64,000 nucleotides of DNA from Warburgia ugandensis (Eukaryota > Streptophyta > Magnoliopsida > Canellales > Canellaceae), in the NCBI GenBank assembly GCA_035236585.1, contig CP141128.1, positions 34,020,684-34,084,683 on the forward strand, read 5' to 3'. A model generated the notes under the pieces. That model did no database searches and was not told the origin of the DNA. It saw only the letters and a list, made by a program, of their open reading frames with translations. Of this stretch, positions 1 to 13,400 are shown one piece after another; the first letter of the stretch is position 1; each line of letters starts with the position of its first letter. A program made the position numbers and the translations under genes.

Positions 1-768
1 CTCCCACCAGAAAACCCTCCTTTACGGGAGTTTAATATTTTTGGAAAAATTCCACTTTTGCCTATGCAGAATAATTGAAATTACATTTGATGCCCTAAGA
101 CTGTTATTATTCCAATTTATCTTATTCTTGTTTTGAGTAATCCATGTTTTGTGTTATTTCATTACTGTTTACTTTAATTAACGGTTCTAGGTTAATGATG
201 GAAAATCTTTGATTTCTTGTTTATTTAATTCTGAATTTCAATTAAATTTTTTGGCATGTTTTTAGGATCGTTTCTAGTGTAATTAATGTTCTTGATCTTT
301 ATTTTGGATTCTGAGAATAGATCTAAGCCGTTGAATCTTAATTTCACTAATTTGATTAGATCTCTAAATATTTGAAGAATCTGACAAATTCATCCGTCAG
401 ATCACTAATCTAAGGCATATTGAATATAGTTATGGAGTCAATCAAGGTTTTTCATGCCAGAGGTGAGGAATTTGAATAGTAATAAAGCTAGGAAATTAGT
501 TTTTCTTAATTTCTTCTAGTTTTAGTTTTAATTAGGATTTTATTGTTTCTTTTTATGTTATTCTTGAAATTAAACTTCTGAAATTTCATTGGCAAGCTAA
601 ATCTAAAGTTTGAATTTTTTTCTATTAATTTTTGTCAATTAAATTTGAATTCTAAATAATTAAATTTTATTAAAAACTCTAAAATTCTAAAGCGAGTCCC
701 TTTGGGATCGACCCATATGTGCATAGCTATACTACGATAGCCCTTGCACTTGCGAAAAACATCAACGT
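1..768 (+). mobile_element. LTR tail, Athila/Tat-like Ty3 element (fragment)
   Basis: This is AT-rich sequence without a credible reading frame. Near 690-757 it has the phrase pattern 'gagtccctttgggatcgacc' followed by 'actacgatagcccttgcac' and 'ttgcg', which I recognise as the usual 3' end of Athila/Tat-type plant Ty3 LTRs. The LTR would start left of the window. No primer-binding site follows; the sequence passes within about 30 bp into a different LTR. Assignment rests on remembered motif style, so the family is tentative. A fossil fragment only. Confidence 0.4.
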
Positions 769-799
769 CCTAAGGAAAAATGTAAAACTAATGTCTTTG

Positions 800-3700
800 G
801 AAGTTCCTATGAATGGACTATGAACTTCCAGACTCAATTTAGGAGTCATATGAACTCCAAATTGAGATCAGAAAGAAGTTATGGAAAGCTTACAACCTCT
901 AGTTTCTTATGAAATGATAAAATGGAGAAAATATCTTATACTTTCTGTATTTAGGAAATAAGTTTCCAATTTCCAAGATCTGAGGTGATTAGATCTTGAA
1001 AATCTATTTTAATAATGATATACTATTGAAATAAAGTGATATCTATAGTTTATTTGGACATATTTGAGATATATTAAGGGATCTACCCGTTATGGTGGAA
1101 AAACCCCAAAAATACAAAGGGACCCACTTAATCAATGAGATCAAGTGAGATCAGATCCTTGGGCTGGATTGAATAAATGTTAATATGATGAAATCCAAGG
1201 AGATCATGGATTGAAGATGACAAAAACAAAGAAATATGATCTTTGGACCTTAATGAAGAAAAACCCCTAAATGTAATTAAAACCCTTGATTAAAAGGAAA
1301 AGATCTAAGATCTAATGGTTGGATCATAAGTAATGGTTTCAGAAAATATTAATGTAATTAGTTTCATTTTCTATAAATTGATAGTAGCATTTTAAATGTG
1401 ATTTATGTTATAAAGCATGCTAGTGCAACTTTTAGACTTTAGCATGATATGTGATTAGATTGTTATAATACATTGCTATATTTAATTATCTTAGGGGCAT
1501 GTTAGTGTGATTTTATGCAAGTGTAACTTAGGACCAAGTTAGAATAATTTTATGCCATTGTAACTTAGGACCATGCTAGGATTTCATATAAGATTATACT
1601 ATAGTATGAGATTGTACCTTAGGACCATGTTAGTTTAAATTGAGTTATTAAGGTATATTATTTGAAAATCATGCTAGTGCAATTTTAAGTACCTTGTATT
1701 ATTATCATTAAGTTGTTCAATTATGTAGTTTTATGCTTTGAATTTATAATTCATTTATGGTTAAATTTCATTAGTAGATCTACTTATTATGAGATAAAGA
1801 GCATAAAACACCAAAAATGAAATCTAATAAGAAAGTAGAGTTTCATAACACAAATAAGAGTGGATTATTTTGGACTTAATTAGTAAGGGCTATAGTTAGT
1901 AGGAAAATATAAGGATTATCAAATCCATGGCCCAAACTAGGAGAATAATAAACCCCATGAATGACATTGTAAATGTTCATGGACTTAATTTGAAATTAAT
2001 TAGAAAGGGTACTTAGGGTAAACATGCTTATAGGAACCTTATGAAATGTTGAGCTAAGGTCACTCCAGTGAATGCTGAACATAGTGGTTAAGGGGGTTAT
2101 CTAGTAGAACCTCGCTCTTCCCCTACCTTCCGTTGACGTATGTGAGGTCTAAATGCCTCCTTACATGAGGATTGAAGTAACCACCTTGTGTTCACCCATT
2201 CAGCTAGTATGCCTTAGCCAATTGGAAATAAGAGGAGCAGTCTAGACTAAGGCTGAAATAAATTACCTTCAACCAGTAAAACATTAACTAGTTGAATGAT
2301 AATAATTAGAGCATAAAAGGTCAGTAAATTATCTAACCCTAATATAAACTGTAAGTAAGATAAGGATGATCAAACGAGGTCCATTAGATCTTGAATGATC
2401 AAGAGCAATAAGAATAAGAATATTTGTACGATATCTAGTATACATGTTTATTAGTATGCATGTTATAGATCAAATCTAGTTCATTAGATTAGATAATCCA
2501 AGACCTCGATCAAAGATGATTCAAGGAAGAAAACCAAGATAATCATCCTTAGGGATGATCCAATAACTGAACATGGATCAAAGAAGAACTAGATGATAAA
2601 AGATATAGGACCTTGATCTTTATCAACAAGTGTAGATTGTCAATCAAAGGATCTATGAAAGATCAAGATCAAGGAGATGGACACACAAAGACTTAGAGAT
2701 AGAAAATACTTAGATAGGAATGATTTAAAGATCATTCTAAATATCAGATGTAGTGATCAATAGGATTGTTCATAATGTATATATATTGACAGTATATACG
2801 GATGTACAGATTACATACATCAATCAGGATCATGGAAGATCTGGGAAAAGGGATCACTACTTGAAGGTAGGAGGATTTGATGAATTCATTTACATGGGAT
2901 GTACATGATTGAACTCAAGACCTTATGTTGACAAGAGTAATGCTAATACTTGTATTAAATCCCCTACAACCCTTATGATCCAACTAAACACATATAAAAT
3001 AGTTAAGGACTATACTCTAAGTGAATAGGAAACTAGAAGATATTTCAAGCCTAAGTAAATAGACAGATTGTCTAATATGTATCAAATCTATTTTACATGT
3101 AAGATTGGAGGCTTGTGATTTTGTTTTAAAAGGAATAAGCCTAGGGGGATGCTATGCTAGAGAAGCTATGAGGGTTTGGGCACCTGCTTCTTGAAATTTG
3201 ATGATTTGATGATACCTTGCCCTATGAGAGGCTAAAAGTCGGGTGGGGCAATTATGGGAAGGCCACCACTGTGAAAGTCCTATCATCCCATATGGGTAGT
3301 GACATAATATTTTCCACCGTGGTATCAATGGTGAACAGGGCAGTTATCCGAGTGCGCTAGTATGGATCAGACTGTAGCCTGGTAGCCCTTTGATTATTTT
3401 GCACTATGATGCATATGAGAGTACGCATAGTGAAATGCCTTATGTTTTAGCATAATGAAATGCTAGGTAATTGTATATTACCAATATTTCCCAAGAAGGG
3501 AAATTCCCAGTGTAGGATTAGCTGAAATACTAAATTCTCATAATGGAAAGAATTGATTAGCTTAGTTAGGAATGATATTTGACTACTTTCATAAATTTAA
3601 TTGATTTACCCATGTATAGTATGTATCTATATGGATGTACATATATTACAAAGTAAAGAGTAGAGACATGAATATGTTTAGGGATAACAGGATTATGAAG

Positions 3701-4214
3701 TATTAGAATTATATTGTCAATTGTTATGCTTCTTGAATCCCCTGCCAATCATTGCTTGCTGAGATATTGTAAATGTTCTAATATCTCAAATACAGGGAAG
3801 GAGAGTTAGGAGCTCAAGACGATAGAAGACTTGAAGAGAATAATCTTCAAGGTATACCCCTTGAAGACATGTTTTTTGCTTTGTTTGAGAGTATTGTATT
3901 GTAATGAGAGTTTCATTGTAAATAAGCTTTAGGTTTTGGATTATGTAATTTGGACAAGTATTGTAATGGATTTGACTGTACTGTGAACCACTGGATGGAT
4001 TCTAAAATTTAATAAAAGTATATTCCTTTAATGAAATTTTATCTTGTATAAAGTTCTACTTATGTTATGTATGAAGTGGTGACTTGGGTTTTACAAAACA
4101 AGTTCTAAAGAAAAGAATTTCTGCTACTTTGTTTTGTAAAATTTTTTTACTATTAAGGGCCCTACCTTTCAAAAATATATTACGAAACGTGTTACAAAAA
4201 CTCAGGTCGTCACA
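800..4214 (+). mobile_element. Partial long LTR of the Tekay-like chromovirus type
   Basis: From about 800 this aligns throughout with the 3' three quarters of the LTRs at 38186-42849 and 47494-58747. Shared landmarks are the 'gaacttccag' block near 830, the GATC-rich tract at 2340-2760, the 'cctccttacatgagg' block near 2150, the 'ggctaaaagtcgggtggggc' block near 3230, the TGAG/CTCA hairpin at 3760-3788, the 'gtgaaccactggatgg' box near 3984 and an AATAAAA signal near 4010. It ends with 'gtcgtcaca' and then satellite 1 begins. Over a 185-bp stretch near 1600-1790 it differs from the middle LTR by roughly 12% by eye, so it is an older copy or a sister subfamily. No internal region is attached. 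Confidence 0.8.
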
Positions 4215-5944
4215 AGAACAAAGTGAAATCACTTGGAGTTTTGCAATATTTGAAAACATAATGTCTAAACTTTTCATGCCATTCGTTGATCCCTAGCACA
4301 ATATCCATACATACTAAATGCTAAGAAGTGCTAAGGGACATTGACAAAACAAAACATGTCTATGGAAGTCAATAGGAACAAAGTCAAATCACTTCATCTT
4401 GGGAAGTTTCCAAACACAATGTCTAGATCTATCAAGCCATTGCATTATCCTTAACACAATGCCTAAACATGTTAAGCACTAAGAATTCCCATGTGACAAT
4501 GTTAAAACAATACATATCCTTGGAAGCCCATAAGCACAAAGTGAAATCATTTCTTAACTTAGGAAGTTCATAAACACAACTTCTAAACTATTCAAATAGT
4601 TAGATGATCCTTGTCACAATGTCTAAACATGCTAATTGTAAGGAAGTCCTATAGTACAATGTTAAAATATTACATGTCCTTGACAGTCCCTAAGCACATA
4701 GTCAAATCACTTTGAGTGTTGGGATTTTCTTAAACACAATGTCTAAAGTTTTCAAGCCATTAGATGATCATTGGGACAATGTCCAGGTGCCTTAAGTTCA
4801 AGGAATCCTAAACAGTGTCTAAAATTTCCAACTATTGGATAATCCTTAGCACAATGTATGAACACTGTAAGGAGTGGGAAGTGCCAAGTTACAATTCCAA
4901 AATAGCACATGTCCTTGGATATCCCTAGGTACAAAGTCAAATCATTGTAAGTCCATGGATGTTTCCAAAATCATGGATAAAATTTTCAAGCCATTGGATG
5001 ATCTTTGGTGGAATATATGGCACATTAAGAACTAGGAAGCCCCATGGTAAAATGTTAAAGCATTACATGTCCTTGAAAAATCTCTAGGCACATAGTCAGA
5101 TCACTCTAACTTTGGGATGTTTTCAAACACAATGTATAAACTTTTCAAGCCGTTCAATGATCGATGGAACAATTTATGAGCGCTATAAGTGCTACAAGGA
5201 CCCAAGGCATAATACCAATACATTACATGTCCTTGGATGTCCCTAGGCACTAGTCAAATTACTTTTATCCTATGATGTTCTTAAACACAATGTCAAAACT
5301 TTTTAAGCCATTGCATGATCCATGGTACAATGTCAAGGCAATTTAAGTGCTAGGTAGTCCCAAGGAACAATGCTAAAATAGTACGTGTCCTTAGATGTCC
5401 ATGGGAAGAAAATCTAATCACTTCGAGTACTGAATGTTCCCAAACACAATGACTAAACTTTTCAACCATTAGATGATCCTTGGCCCAATGTCTGTGCATG
5501 CTAAGCACTAGGAAGACCCAATGCAGAATGTGAAAACATTACATGTCGTGGGAAGTCCTTAGGCACAAAATAAAATCATTTTAAGATTTGGAAAATTTTC
5601 AAACATAATTTTTAAAATTTCTAGCGGTTAGATGATCCAGAATAATGAACAATCACATTATGGCTCTCAAGTCCCAAGGCACAATGTGAAAACATTACTT
5701 GTCCCTAGAAGTGCCTAAGCACAAAGTCGAGTAACTTCAAGTCTTGAGAAGTTCTTGATTAAAAATTTTAAAGCCATTGTATGATCCCTAGCACAATGTT
5801 AAACCACATTAAGGGCTTGGAAGTCCCATATCACAATGTCAGAACATTAAACATCAATGGAAGTCCTTAGGCACAAACTCAAATCCAATTATCCTACAAA
5901 GTTCCTAAAGACAATGTCTAAACTTTTCAAGCAGTTGTATGATC
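4215..5944. repeat. Satellite 1, left segment (~160-bp monomers)
   Basis: About eleven diverged tandem copies. The anchor 'tgatccttggcacaatgtc' recurs with variants near 4288, 4606, 4765, 4998, 5157, 5316, 5475, 5781 and 5938, that is every ~156-160 bp. Each monomer contains further 'cacaatgtc'-like cores at ~40-bp steps. The segment's last monomers match the last monomers of the higher-order block ending near 16348 ('aaatccaattatcc', then 'acttttcaag', then 'tatgatc'), so it was continuous with 14176 onward before the LTR element went in. Short open frames here run across repeat boundaries and are not genes. Confidence 0.9.
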
Positions 5945-6248
5945 TATAACAATCCCAAAATTTCACTATTCCATGATCAAGTTATGAGTTTTCAAGGGGT
6001 ATATATTTTTTATAAAAGTATAATTTAGAACTAAACCTGAAACCATTAGATAGTGCTCAGAAAATGGAACTCAATGAGCCAAACAATGCTGAAAACAGAG
6101 CTCGTATGAAGAATTTATGGGCATTTCAAGTCAAGGGCAATATGGTAATTAAAAGAAAAAAAAAAACAAAGCATACAACTTAACGAGTGGCGGCCAAATT
6201 GATATTGGCACCCTCCCTCATGTTGTAAACCTGACGAAATGTCGGGTC

Positions 6249-6270
6249 TGCTCTCTCTCTCTCTCTCTCC
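6249..6270 (+). repeat. (CT)n microsatellite
   Basis: A short CT run in the pyrimidine-rich leader-like part of the LTR. Pyrimidine-rich tracts downstream of the promoter are also seen in the other LTRs of this window. Confidence 0.9.
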
Positions 6271-6539
6271 TCTGACCAGTGCAAAACCTAAGGCTTTTGC
6301 CTTGCTCGGATCTTCCATTAGCACGATGAGCTTCCCCTTGCTTGAATCTCCCACCGGCGAGTTTCCTTGCACTTCCCACTACTTCTTTCTCCACAAATCT
6401 GGCCGACCACTGATCGTGCTTAGAAAACCCCTTCTCTCCCTTTCTTCCATTTGCAATTTTCATTCCAGTCAACCATCGAAAAATGACGCCTAGCTAACCA
6501 CCTCTGTCGCTCTCATATTTCTCTTCCCCACCTCCGGCC

Positions 6540-7370
6540 AACACTGCCTGATGTGGCATCTTGAGTTCAACTCATTGATGATACCCAACCATGGGGCCTA
6601 TTCCCAGATCTCCTTCCCTATGTCTCCGATCTCTTTTCCCTTGGTCAGAAACCCCTTTCCGGTAGGTTTCCCAGCATTGGATCTCTCCGACGTAGCCTGA
6701 TCCAGTTGACCACCAAATGTCCTCTCTCACTTTTTGTCACTCTAATTGCCTCAGTGCCTTCCTACTTGGTGCAGTGCTCTTACAGTTATTGATGAAGAAG
6801 AGGGTTACAGAGGAGAAACCAAATTGCTCTTTGGAGGTACCAACTATCCAAACCCTTGATTTCTTATTTCCTTGCAATTGCTTTCGTATTCTTATTCTAT
6901 TTCTAGTTTTGATTCGTTTTTGCTAGAATTGAGATATAGAAATCATCAGATCTATTGAATTCTAGGGTTTTATGTGTGGAAAAGTACTTGATCTTTTAAA
7001 ATCTAGGGATTTTGCTTTGCAAGAAGGGCATTTCCTTGCTGCATCTACGAGAAATTGATCAGCATATTCGCAAAGCATTGTTACAGATCTTTTCTTTGCC
7101 TGATTGTAATGTTTGAGTTGTTCATATCTTTCCAACAACCTAATTTCCAGCTTCTTTAGATTTTGTAGCTTGAGATCTCCCCATGCTCTTTACATTCCTG
7201 TTTGTTTCCTATTAGTTTTAGTTGTGATTTCTCTTTCTTCTATTGGAATTTCAGGGTCATTGTGTTATTGGCATATCTTCTTGTTTTTGCCTGGAAATAG
7301 GCTGTTCAGTGGAATTCTTTGATTTGCCCCTAGAACTTGAAGCCTTTGTTTTTGTTAGTAGACTAGAACC
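6540..7370 (+). other. Captured UTR/intron-like sequence upstream of the PPR fragment
   Basis: No conserved reading frame. It includes 'ctagggttttatgtgtgg' and long T-rich stretches of the kind seen in introns in plant 5' untranslated regions, and a possible acceptor near 7250 ('tttcag'). The same sequence, roughly 93% identical by eye, is at about 10500-11332 in the other LTR. It runs directly into the PPR fragment, so I infer that it came from the same host gene. If introns are really present, the capture involved genomic DNA or an unspliced transcript. Confidence in the intron reading is low. Confidence 0.4.
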
Positions 7371-8234
7371 ATGTCTTCCACTATAACTCGCCGAATGCCT
7401 ACATAGCATGGTATTTATAGCAGCAATTTTGGGTCCTCGTTCAATACATAGAACAATAGCAACACACCATCAATGCTACTAATAATGCTCTGTCAACTAG
7501 TAATAGTTCTTATCCCTTTCATAGTAGACCTTGATATGGTGTTATGGTCATCAATGATCGGTGGGTATGTTTAGAATGGAAGGAATGAAGAAGCTTTAAA
7601 CTTATATGGCAGAATGGAGAGTCAGGGTCTTTTACCTAATGAGGTAACAATGGCTAGTATTCTTAAAGCTTGTTCTAGCCTTGCAGCTCTAGAACAAGGG
7701 AGGCAAATTCATGCTCGTATGGTCAAATATGGACTTGGTTTAGAAGTCTGGGTCAGCAATGCTCCAACAACTATGTATGCAACATGTGAGAACATCACTG
7801 ACAGCAGCACCATCTATAGAAAAATGCCTAGTAGGGATATTGTTACCTAGAATTCAATGATATATGGTCTGTCTCACAATGGGCATGGTAGCAAAGATTT
7901 AGAACTTTTTGATGAGATGTAGTTAGAAGGCGCAAAGTCAGATTCTATCACATTTGTTAACATTCTTTCTGCTTATAGTCATATGGGCTTGGTCGATAGA
8001 GGTTTGTCATACTTCAAGTCAATGCTCAATGATCATGGAATAGTTTCGAAGATTGTTCACTATGCTTGTAAGGTTGATGTTCTAAGTAGAGATGAGAAAC
8101 TTGAGGAAGCTAAGGATTTCATTGAATCTACCCCTATGGATCATGCCGTATTTTGTAGCTATTTGTGCTCCACAAGGATTACTTCAAACACATTCTTAGT
8201 TGTGCGAGGATATCAAGAATCTGGAGAAGAGTAG
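7371..8234 (+). pseudogene. PPR protein gene fragment (PLS class), copy in 5' LTR
   Basis: Begins at a possible original start (ATG at 7371, reading MSSTITRR) and continues as a recognisable PLS-class pentatricopeptide protein. The clearest stretch is 7614-7850, with LPNEVTMASILKACSSLAAL, EQGRQIHARMVKYG and the end MPSRDIV. Another is 7983-8130, with MGLVDRG.SYFKSML, HYACKVDVLSR and LEEAKDFIES. These are the usual 35-residue PPR/L/S phrases; such proteins bind organellar RNA and act in editing, splicing or stability. Only part of a normal PPR protein is represented, the frame is interrupted in several places, and no C-terminal E/DYW domain is convincing. It sits wholly inside an LTR and is duplicated in the other LTR, so it is a passenger rather than a working gene. 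Confidence 0.85.
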
Positions 8235-9469
8235 CTGGCCCTCTTTGAAGTCATTATTCCTTTTGAGGTTGTGGTCCACGATATTTCCATGCTCTGACTC
8301 TCGCCACATTGTCATGACACGTGCAATCCTTTTGATGTATTGACGCTCACGGGGTCGATCATGAAGGAGAGGGTGATTAAAGCTAGTGGAATCCAACGAA
8401 CATGTCACGTGATGTAGGTTGACATTTAAGACCGCATGTCTAAATAATAAGATGCATGTTCTAACATGATCTTATTTCTGATTATATGCGTGATATTTGA
8501 TATGCTTTAAATTGAAATGATAAAATAATGTTAATTAAAAGAATTGCGTGTTATAATTGAGGCTTATGACATATACATCATGTATGAGAATTTGAAAATT
8601 ATGTTTATGGTGCATGGGTACCTTATCAATTTTGATGATGTATGAGTCTAGGTTTATAGGATACATCCTTGGTGGGTAGTCACCAAATAAGTGAGAATGT
8701 TATGCTTATTATGAAATATATGAATAGGTGAATGGGCTGCTATTATGATTATCTTACATCTGGGCATGGAGGCCTGAGAGTTTAGTTTTGGACAGGCATA
8801 TGCCTGGGGATGCTATGCTAGGAGAGTTATGAGGGTTTGTCCACCCGCTCTCCTAAATTTATGATATGATGGATACCTTGCCCTAGGTATGGCTAAAAGT
8901 CAAGTAGGGCAATTATGGGAAGGGCCTACTATGAAAGTCGTGTCTCCCCATTTGGACATTGACATTGTTTTTCTGCCATGGTATCAACAGCATATAGAGG
9001 CACACATCCAGGCTTGCTGTTATGGATTAGTGTTGTGATGCATAGTAGTCCTCATGTTTGGTGCACTATGGTGTTTATATTAGGGCATTATGAGATGTCT
9101 TATATTGTTTTTCTAGCAGTGGCTGGAGGATTGTGGACCCCGTATAGGGAGGGGCATGAGGATTATACTGATATAGCGCTAAAGAATGGATGAGTATGAA
9201 CCCCACATGATGAGGGGTATGATTTTGAAACCCAATATAGTCTGGAAATGCAAATTAGATGATATTGATTATATTCATAATTTTGTATGTCTTTTAACAA
9301 TTTTCATATATGTGTACGTATACTATATGTATATGATTGAGTGCATAGTTTTATATAAGTTTCATATGGGTGTATGAATGGGTAGAATTGTTATGCAGAG
9401 TATGGTTAACAAAATTGGATTAGTTTATATTGATAATAAATAATATTTAAAGATGTTTGATAAATCAAC

Positions 9470-9605
9470 GGATTACTTATAAGTATGAAACATGTAGATA
9501 TCGATAATTATGAAACATGTTAATAATCGATTTATCAATGGATTGTTAATGAATATGAAACATGTCGATATCTGGTTTATAAATTGATTATTGAAATGTC
9601 AAACA
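9470..9605 (+). repeat. Short repeat cluster around 'tatgaaacatgt'
   Basis: The 12-mer tatgaaacatgt occurs at about 9484, 9509 and 9554, mixed with 'gatatc' and 'aatcgattt' variants. The same cluster is in the other LTR near 13540-13620. It is part of the LTR; role unknown. Confidence 0.7.
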
Positions 9606-10135
9606 TATAGTAAATCCAATTCAATATAATTGCTATGAAAGTGAATATTTTAATTACTATGGAACAATTAATGTATCTTAAGATTTAGCATGCTTCTTAA
9701 ACTCCCCTACCAAACATAGCTTGCAGTGATATTGTAAGGGTTTTATGTTTACAATATCTCAGTTACAAATGGACAGGAGAAGATGTACACAAGAAGAGGA
9801 ATCTAGCAACCATACTTCTACGCTCAGGTATACATTTTTTTATAGCTTTTGTATTGTATAGTTTGTCATTTAAATTGTAATATTGGACATTTACTATAAT
9901 GGTTATAGGGACTGTGTAAGTGAACCACTGGATGGGTCCTATTTTTAAGAAATGCATGTCTATCTTCTACCAAAACTATATATAGGTATAGTGTTAGCAT
10001 GAAGGTGACATCCGAGTTCTTGGAAAAATGAATTTCAAAGTAAAATCTTCTGCAGTTTTGAATTTTAAAAATTTAGAGTGGCCACCTTTTGAAAATAAAT
10101 GCAAAAATTTTTCATGGAAAACCCGAGGTGTCACA

Positions 10136-10499
10136 GTTTGTATCAGAGTAGTTCATCTAGTCACTAGCAGCCCTTTATGTCTAATAAAAAGATTACAATT
10201 TAAATATAGGTTAGGATCTCGTGAGTTGATGTAGAATTACGATCGAATTAGTTGAGTATTAGAATGAGTAAGTATATTTAGAGTACAAAGGAATAGTAAA
10301 CGATGAGGAGATGTACTTAGTAAGACAACTAGGATAATGATTTGAGAAATTAGTATTCCACTATTGAGAATAGTGAACCAAAGAATAAAGTAGTAGAGAT
10401 AGTTAAGTGAGTGCGATAGAATCTCCTTTTTATCTATAAGGTGCCCAAATACCATAACTTATAGTAGTGCAAAATGCTCCTACTCAGGTTTAAATAGAA
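10136..10499 (+). mobile_element. Internal remnant with primer-binding-like site
   Basis: Starts right after the LTR end 'gtgtcaca'. Positions 10138-10149 (ttgtatcagagt) resemble the initiator-methionine tRNA primer site TGGTATCAGAGC, followed by 'tcatctagtcac' as in the chromoviruses at 33540 and 42850. The rest, AT-rich and featureless to me, has no gag, protease, RT or integrase similarity. The element is therefore incomplete. Confidence 0.75.
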
Positions 10500-13400
10500 A
10501 TGATGTGGCTGCTTGAGCACGGCTCACCGATGACACCTAACCCTGGTGCTTGTTCCGTGATCTCCTTCCCCGTGTCTCCGATCTCTTTTCCCATGGTCAA
10601 AAACCACATTCTGGGTAGGTTTCCCAACATCGGATCTCTTCGATCTCTCTAACGTAGCCTAATCCAGTCGACCATGCAAATGTCCTCTCTCACTTATGGT
10701 TACTCTGATTGCCTCAGCGCCTTCCTACCTGGTGTAGTGCTCTTACAGTTTTTTACGAAGAAGAGGGTAACAGAGGTGAAACCGAATTGCTCTTTGGAGG
10801 TATCTACTGTCCAAACCCTTAATTTCTTATTTCCTTGCAATTGTTTTCATATTCGTAGTCTATTTCCAGTTTTGATTAATTTTTGCTAGAATTGAGATTT
10901 AGAAATCATCGAATCTATTGAATTCTAGGGCTTTATGTGTGGAAAAGTACTTGATCTTTTAAAATCTAGGGATTTTTCTTGCAAGAAGGGCATTTCCCTT
11001 CTGGATCTACGAGAAATTAATCAGTATATTCACAAAGCATTGTTATAGATCTTTTCTTTGCCTGATTGCAATCTTTGAGTTGTTCATATCTTTCCAACAA
11101 CCTAATTTCCAACTTCTTTTGATTTCGTAGCTTGAGATCTCCCCATGCTCTTTACCTTCCTGTTTGTTTCCTATCAGTTTCAATTGTGATTTCTCTTTCT
11201 TTTATTGGAATTTTAGGGTCATTGTGTTATTGGCATATCTTCTTGTTTCTGCCTGGAAATAGGCTGTTCACTGGAATTCTTTGATCTGCCTCTGGAACTT
11301 GAAGCCTTTGTTTTTGTTAGTAGACCAGAACCATGTCTTTCACTATAACTCGCTGAATGCCTTCACTGCATGGTAGCTATAGCAGGAATTTTGGGTCCTT
11401 GTTCAATAGACAGAACAATATCAACACACCATCAATGCTACATGGTGGCTTCTTTCAAGAGGAGAAAATCCTCAGCTTTGGCATGGGAAGATAGTAATGG
11501 TAGTATCAGCAGTTGGACATGACTAATAATGCTCTGTCAACTAGTAATAGTTCTTATCCCTTTCATACAGGACCCTAATATGGTGTTATGGTCATCGATG
11601 ATCAGTGGGTATGTGTAGAATGGAGAGATTGAAGAAGCTTTAAACTTATATGGCAGAATGGAGAGTGAGGGTCTTTTACCTAATGAGGTAACAATGACTA
11701 GTATTCTCAGAGCTTGTTCTACCCTTGTAGCTCTGGAACAAGGGAGGCAAATCCATGCTCGTATGGCCAAATATGGACTTGGTTTAGATGTCTAGGTCAG
11801 TAGTGCTCCAACAACTATGTATGTAACATGTGGGAACCTGAATGACAGCAGCACCATCTTTAGAAGAATGCCTAGTAGGGATATTGTTTCCTAGAAATCA
11901 ATGATATCTGGTCTATCTCACAATGGGCATGGTAGCAAAGCTTTAGAACTTTTTGATGAGATGTAGTTAGAATGCACAAAGTTAGATTATGTCACATTTG
12001 TTAACATTCTATCTGCTTCTAGCCATATGGGCTTGGTCCATAGAGGTTGGTCATACTTCAAGTCAATGCTCGATGATCATGGAATAGTTTCTAAGATTGA
12101 TCACTATGCTTGTAAGGTTGTTGTTCTAAGTCAAGATGGGAAACTTGAGGAAGCTAAGGATTTCATTGAATCTGCCCCTGTGGATCATGGCATGTGTTTA
12201 TGCCTTATTTTATAGCTATTTGTGCCCTACAGGGATTACTTCAAATACATTCTTAGTTGTGCGAGGATATCAAGATTTATGAGAAGAGTAGTTGGCCCTC
12301 TTTGAAGTCATTATTCCTTTTGAGGTTGTGGTCCATGATATTTCCATGCTCTGACTCCCGCCACATTGTCATGACACTTGCAATCCTTTTGATGTATTGA
12401 AGCTCATGGGGTTGATCATGAAGGAGAGGGCGATTAAAGCTAGTGGAATCCAATGAACACATCACATGAGGTAGGTGGACATTTAAGACAGCATGTCTAA
12501 ATAATAAGATGCATGTTCTAACTTGATCTTATTTCTTATTATATGATTGATATTCGATATGCTTTAAATTGAAATGATAAAATAATGTTACTTAAAAGAA
12601 TTGCATGTTATAATTGAGGCTTATGACTTGTACATCATGTATGTGAATTTGAAATTTATGTTTATGGTACATGGGTACCTTGTCAGTATTGATGATGTAT
12701 GAGTCTAGGTTTATAGGTTACATCCTTGGTGGGTTATTACCAAATAAGTGAAGACGTTATGCTTGTTATGAAATATATGAACAGGCTAATTGCTAGTTAT
12801 TATCATTATCTTACATCTGGGCATGGAGTCCTGAGAGTTTAGTTTTGGACAGGCATATGCCTGGGGATGCTATGCTAGGAGAGTTATGAGGGCTTGGCCA
12901 CCCGCTCTCCAAAATTTATGATATGATGGATCCTTGCCCTAGGTATGGCTAAAAGTCAGGTAGGGCAATTATGGGAAGGCCCTACTATGAATGTCCTATC
13001 TCCCCATTTGGATAGTGACATTGTTTTTCCGTCGTGGTATCAACAGTATATGGAGGCACACATCCAGGCTCGCTGTTATGGATTAGTATTGCGATGCATA
13101 GTAGTCCTTATGTTTGATGGACTATGGTGCTTTTATTAGTGTATTAGGAGATGTCTTATATTGTTTTTCTAGCAGTGGCTGGAGGATTGTGGACCCTGTA
13201 TAGGGAGGGGCATGAGGATTATATTGATATACCAGTAAAGAATGGATGAGTATGAACCCCGCATGATGAGGGGTATGATTCTGAAACCCAGTATAGTTTA
13301 GAATTGTAAATTAGATGATATTGATTATATTCATAATTTTGTATGTCTTTTAACAATTTTCATAGATGTGTACATATACTATATGTATATGATTGAGGGC

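Larger units (their letters stand above)
5945..10135 (+). repeat. 5' LTR of the PPR-carrying element
   Basis: 4,191 bp. The first ~265 bp (to about 6210) match the satellite-2 monomer at 59452-64000. About 6210-6540 is a pyrimidine- and GC-richer leader-like stretch with a CT microsatellite. About 6540-8400 is foreign: UTR/intron-like sequence plus a PPR gene fragment. About 8410-10135 is ordinary LTR sequence with blocks shared by the other LTRs: 'gcctggggatgctatgct' near 8808, 'ggctaaaagtc' near 8890, a hairpin near 9725-9761 and 'gtgaaccactggatggg' near 9918. A related minus-strand LTR (22366 to about 28344) matches 8410-10135 but has different sequence where the PPR piece lies. Confidence 0.8.

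Noticed and set aside
4215-5944. A CRISPR-like array from evenly spaced repeats
   Set aside because: The repeats are contiguous diverged satellite monomers without unique spacers, in a plant nuclear context.
7371-8234. A working PPR gene
   Set aside because: The frame is interrupted several times, only part of a PPR protein is present, and it lies inside both LTRs of a retroelement.
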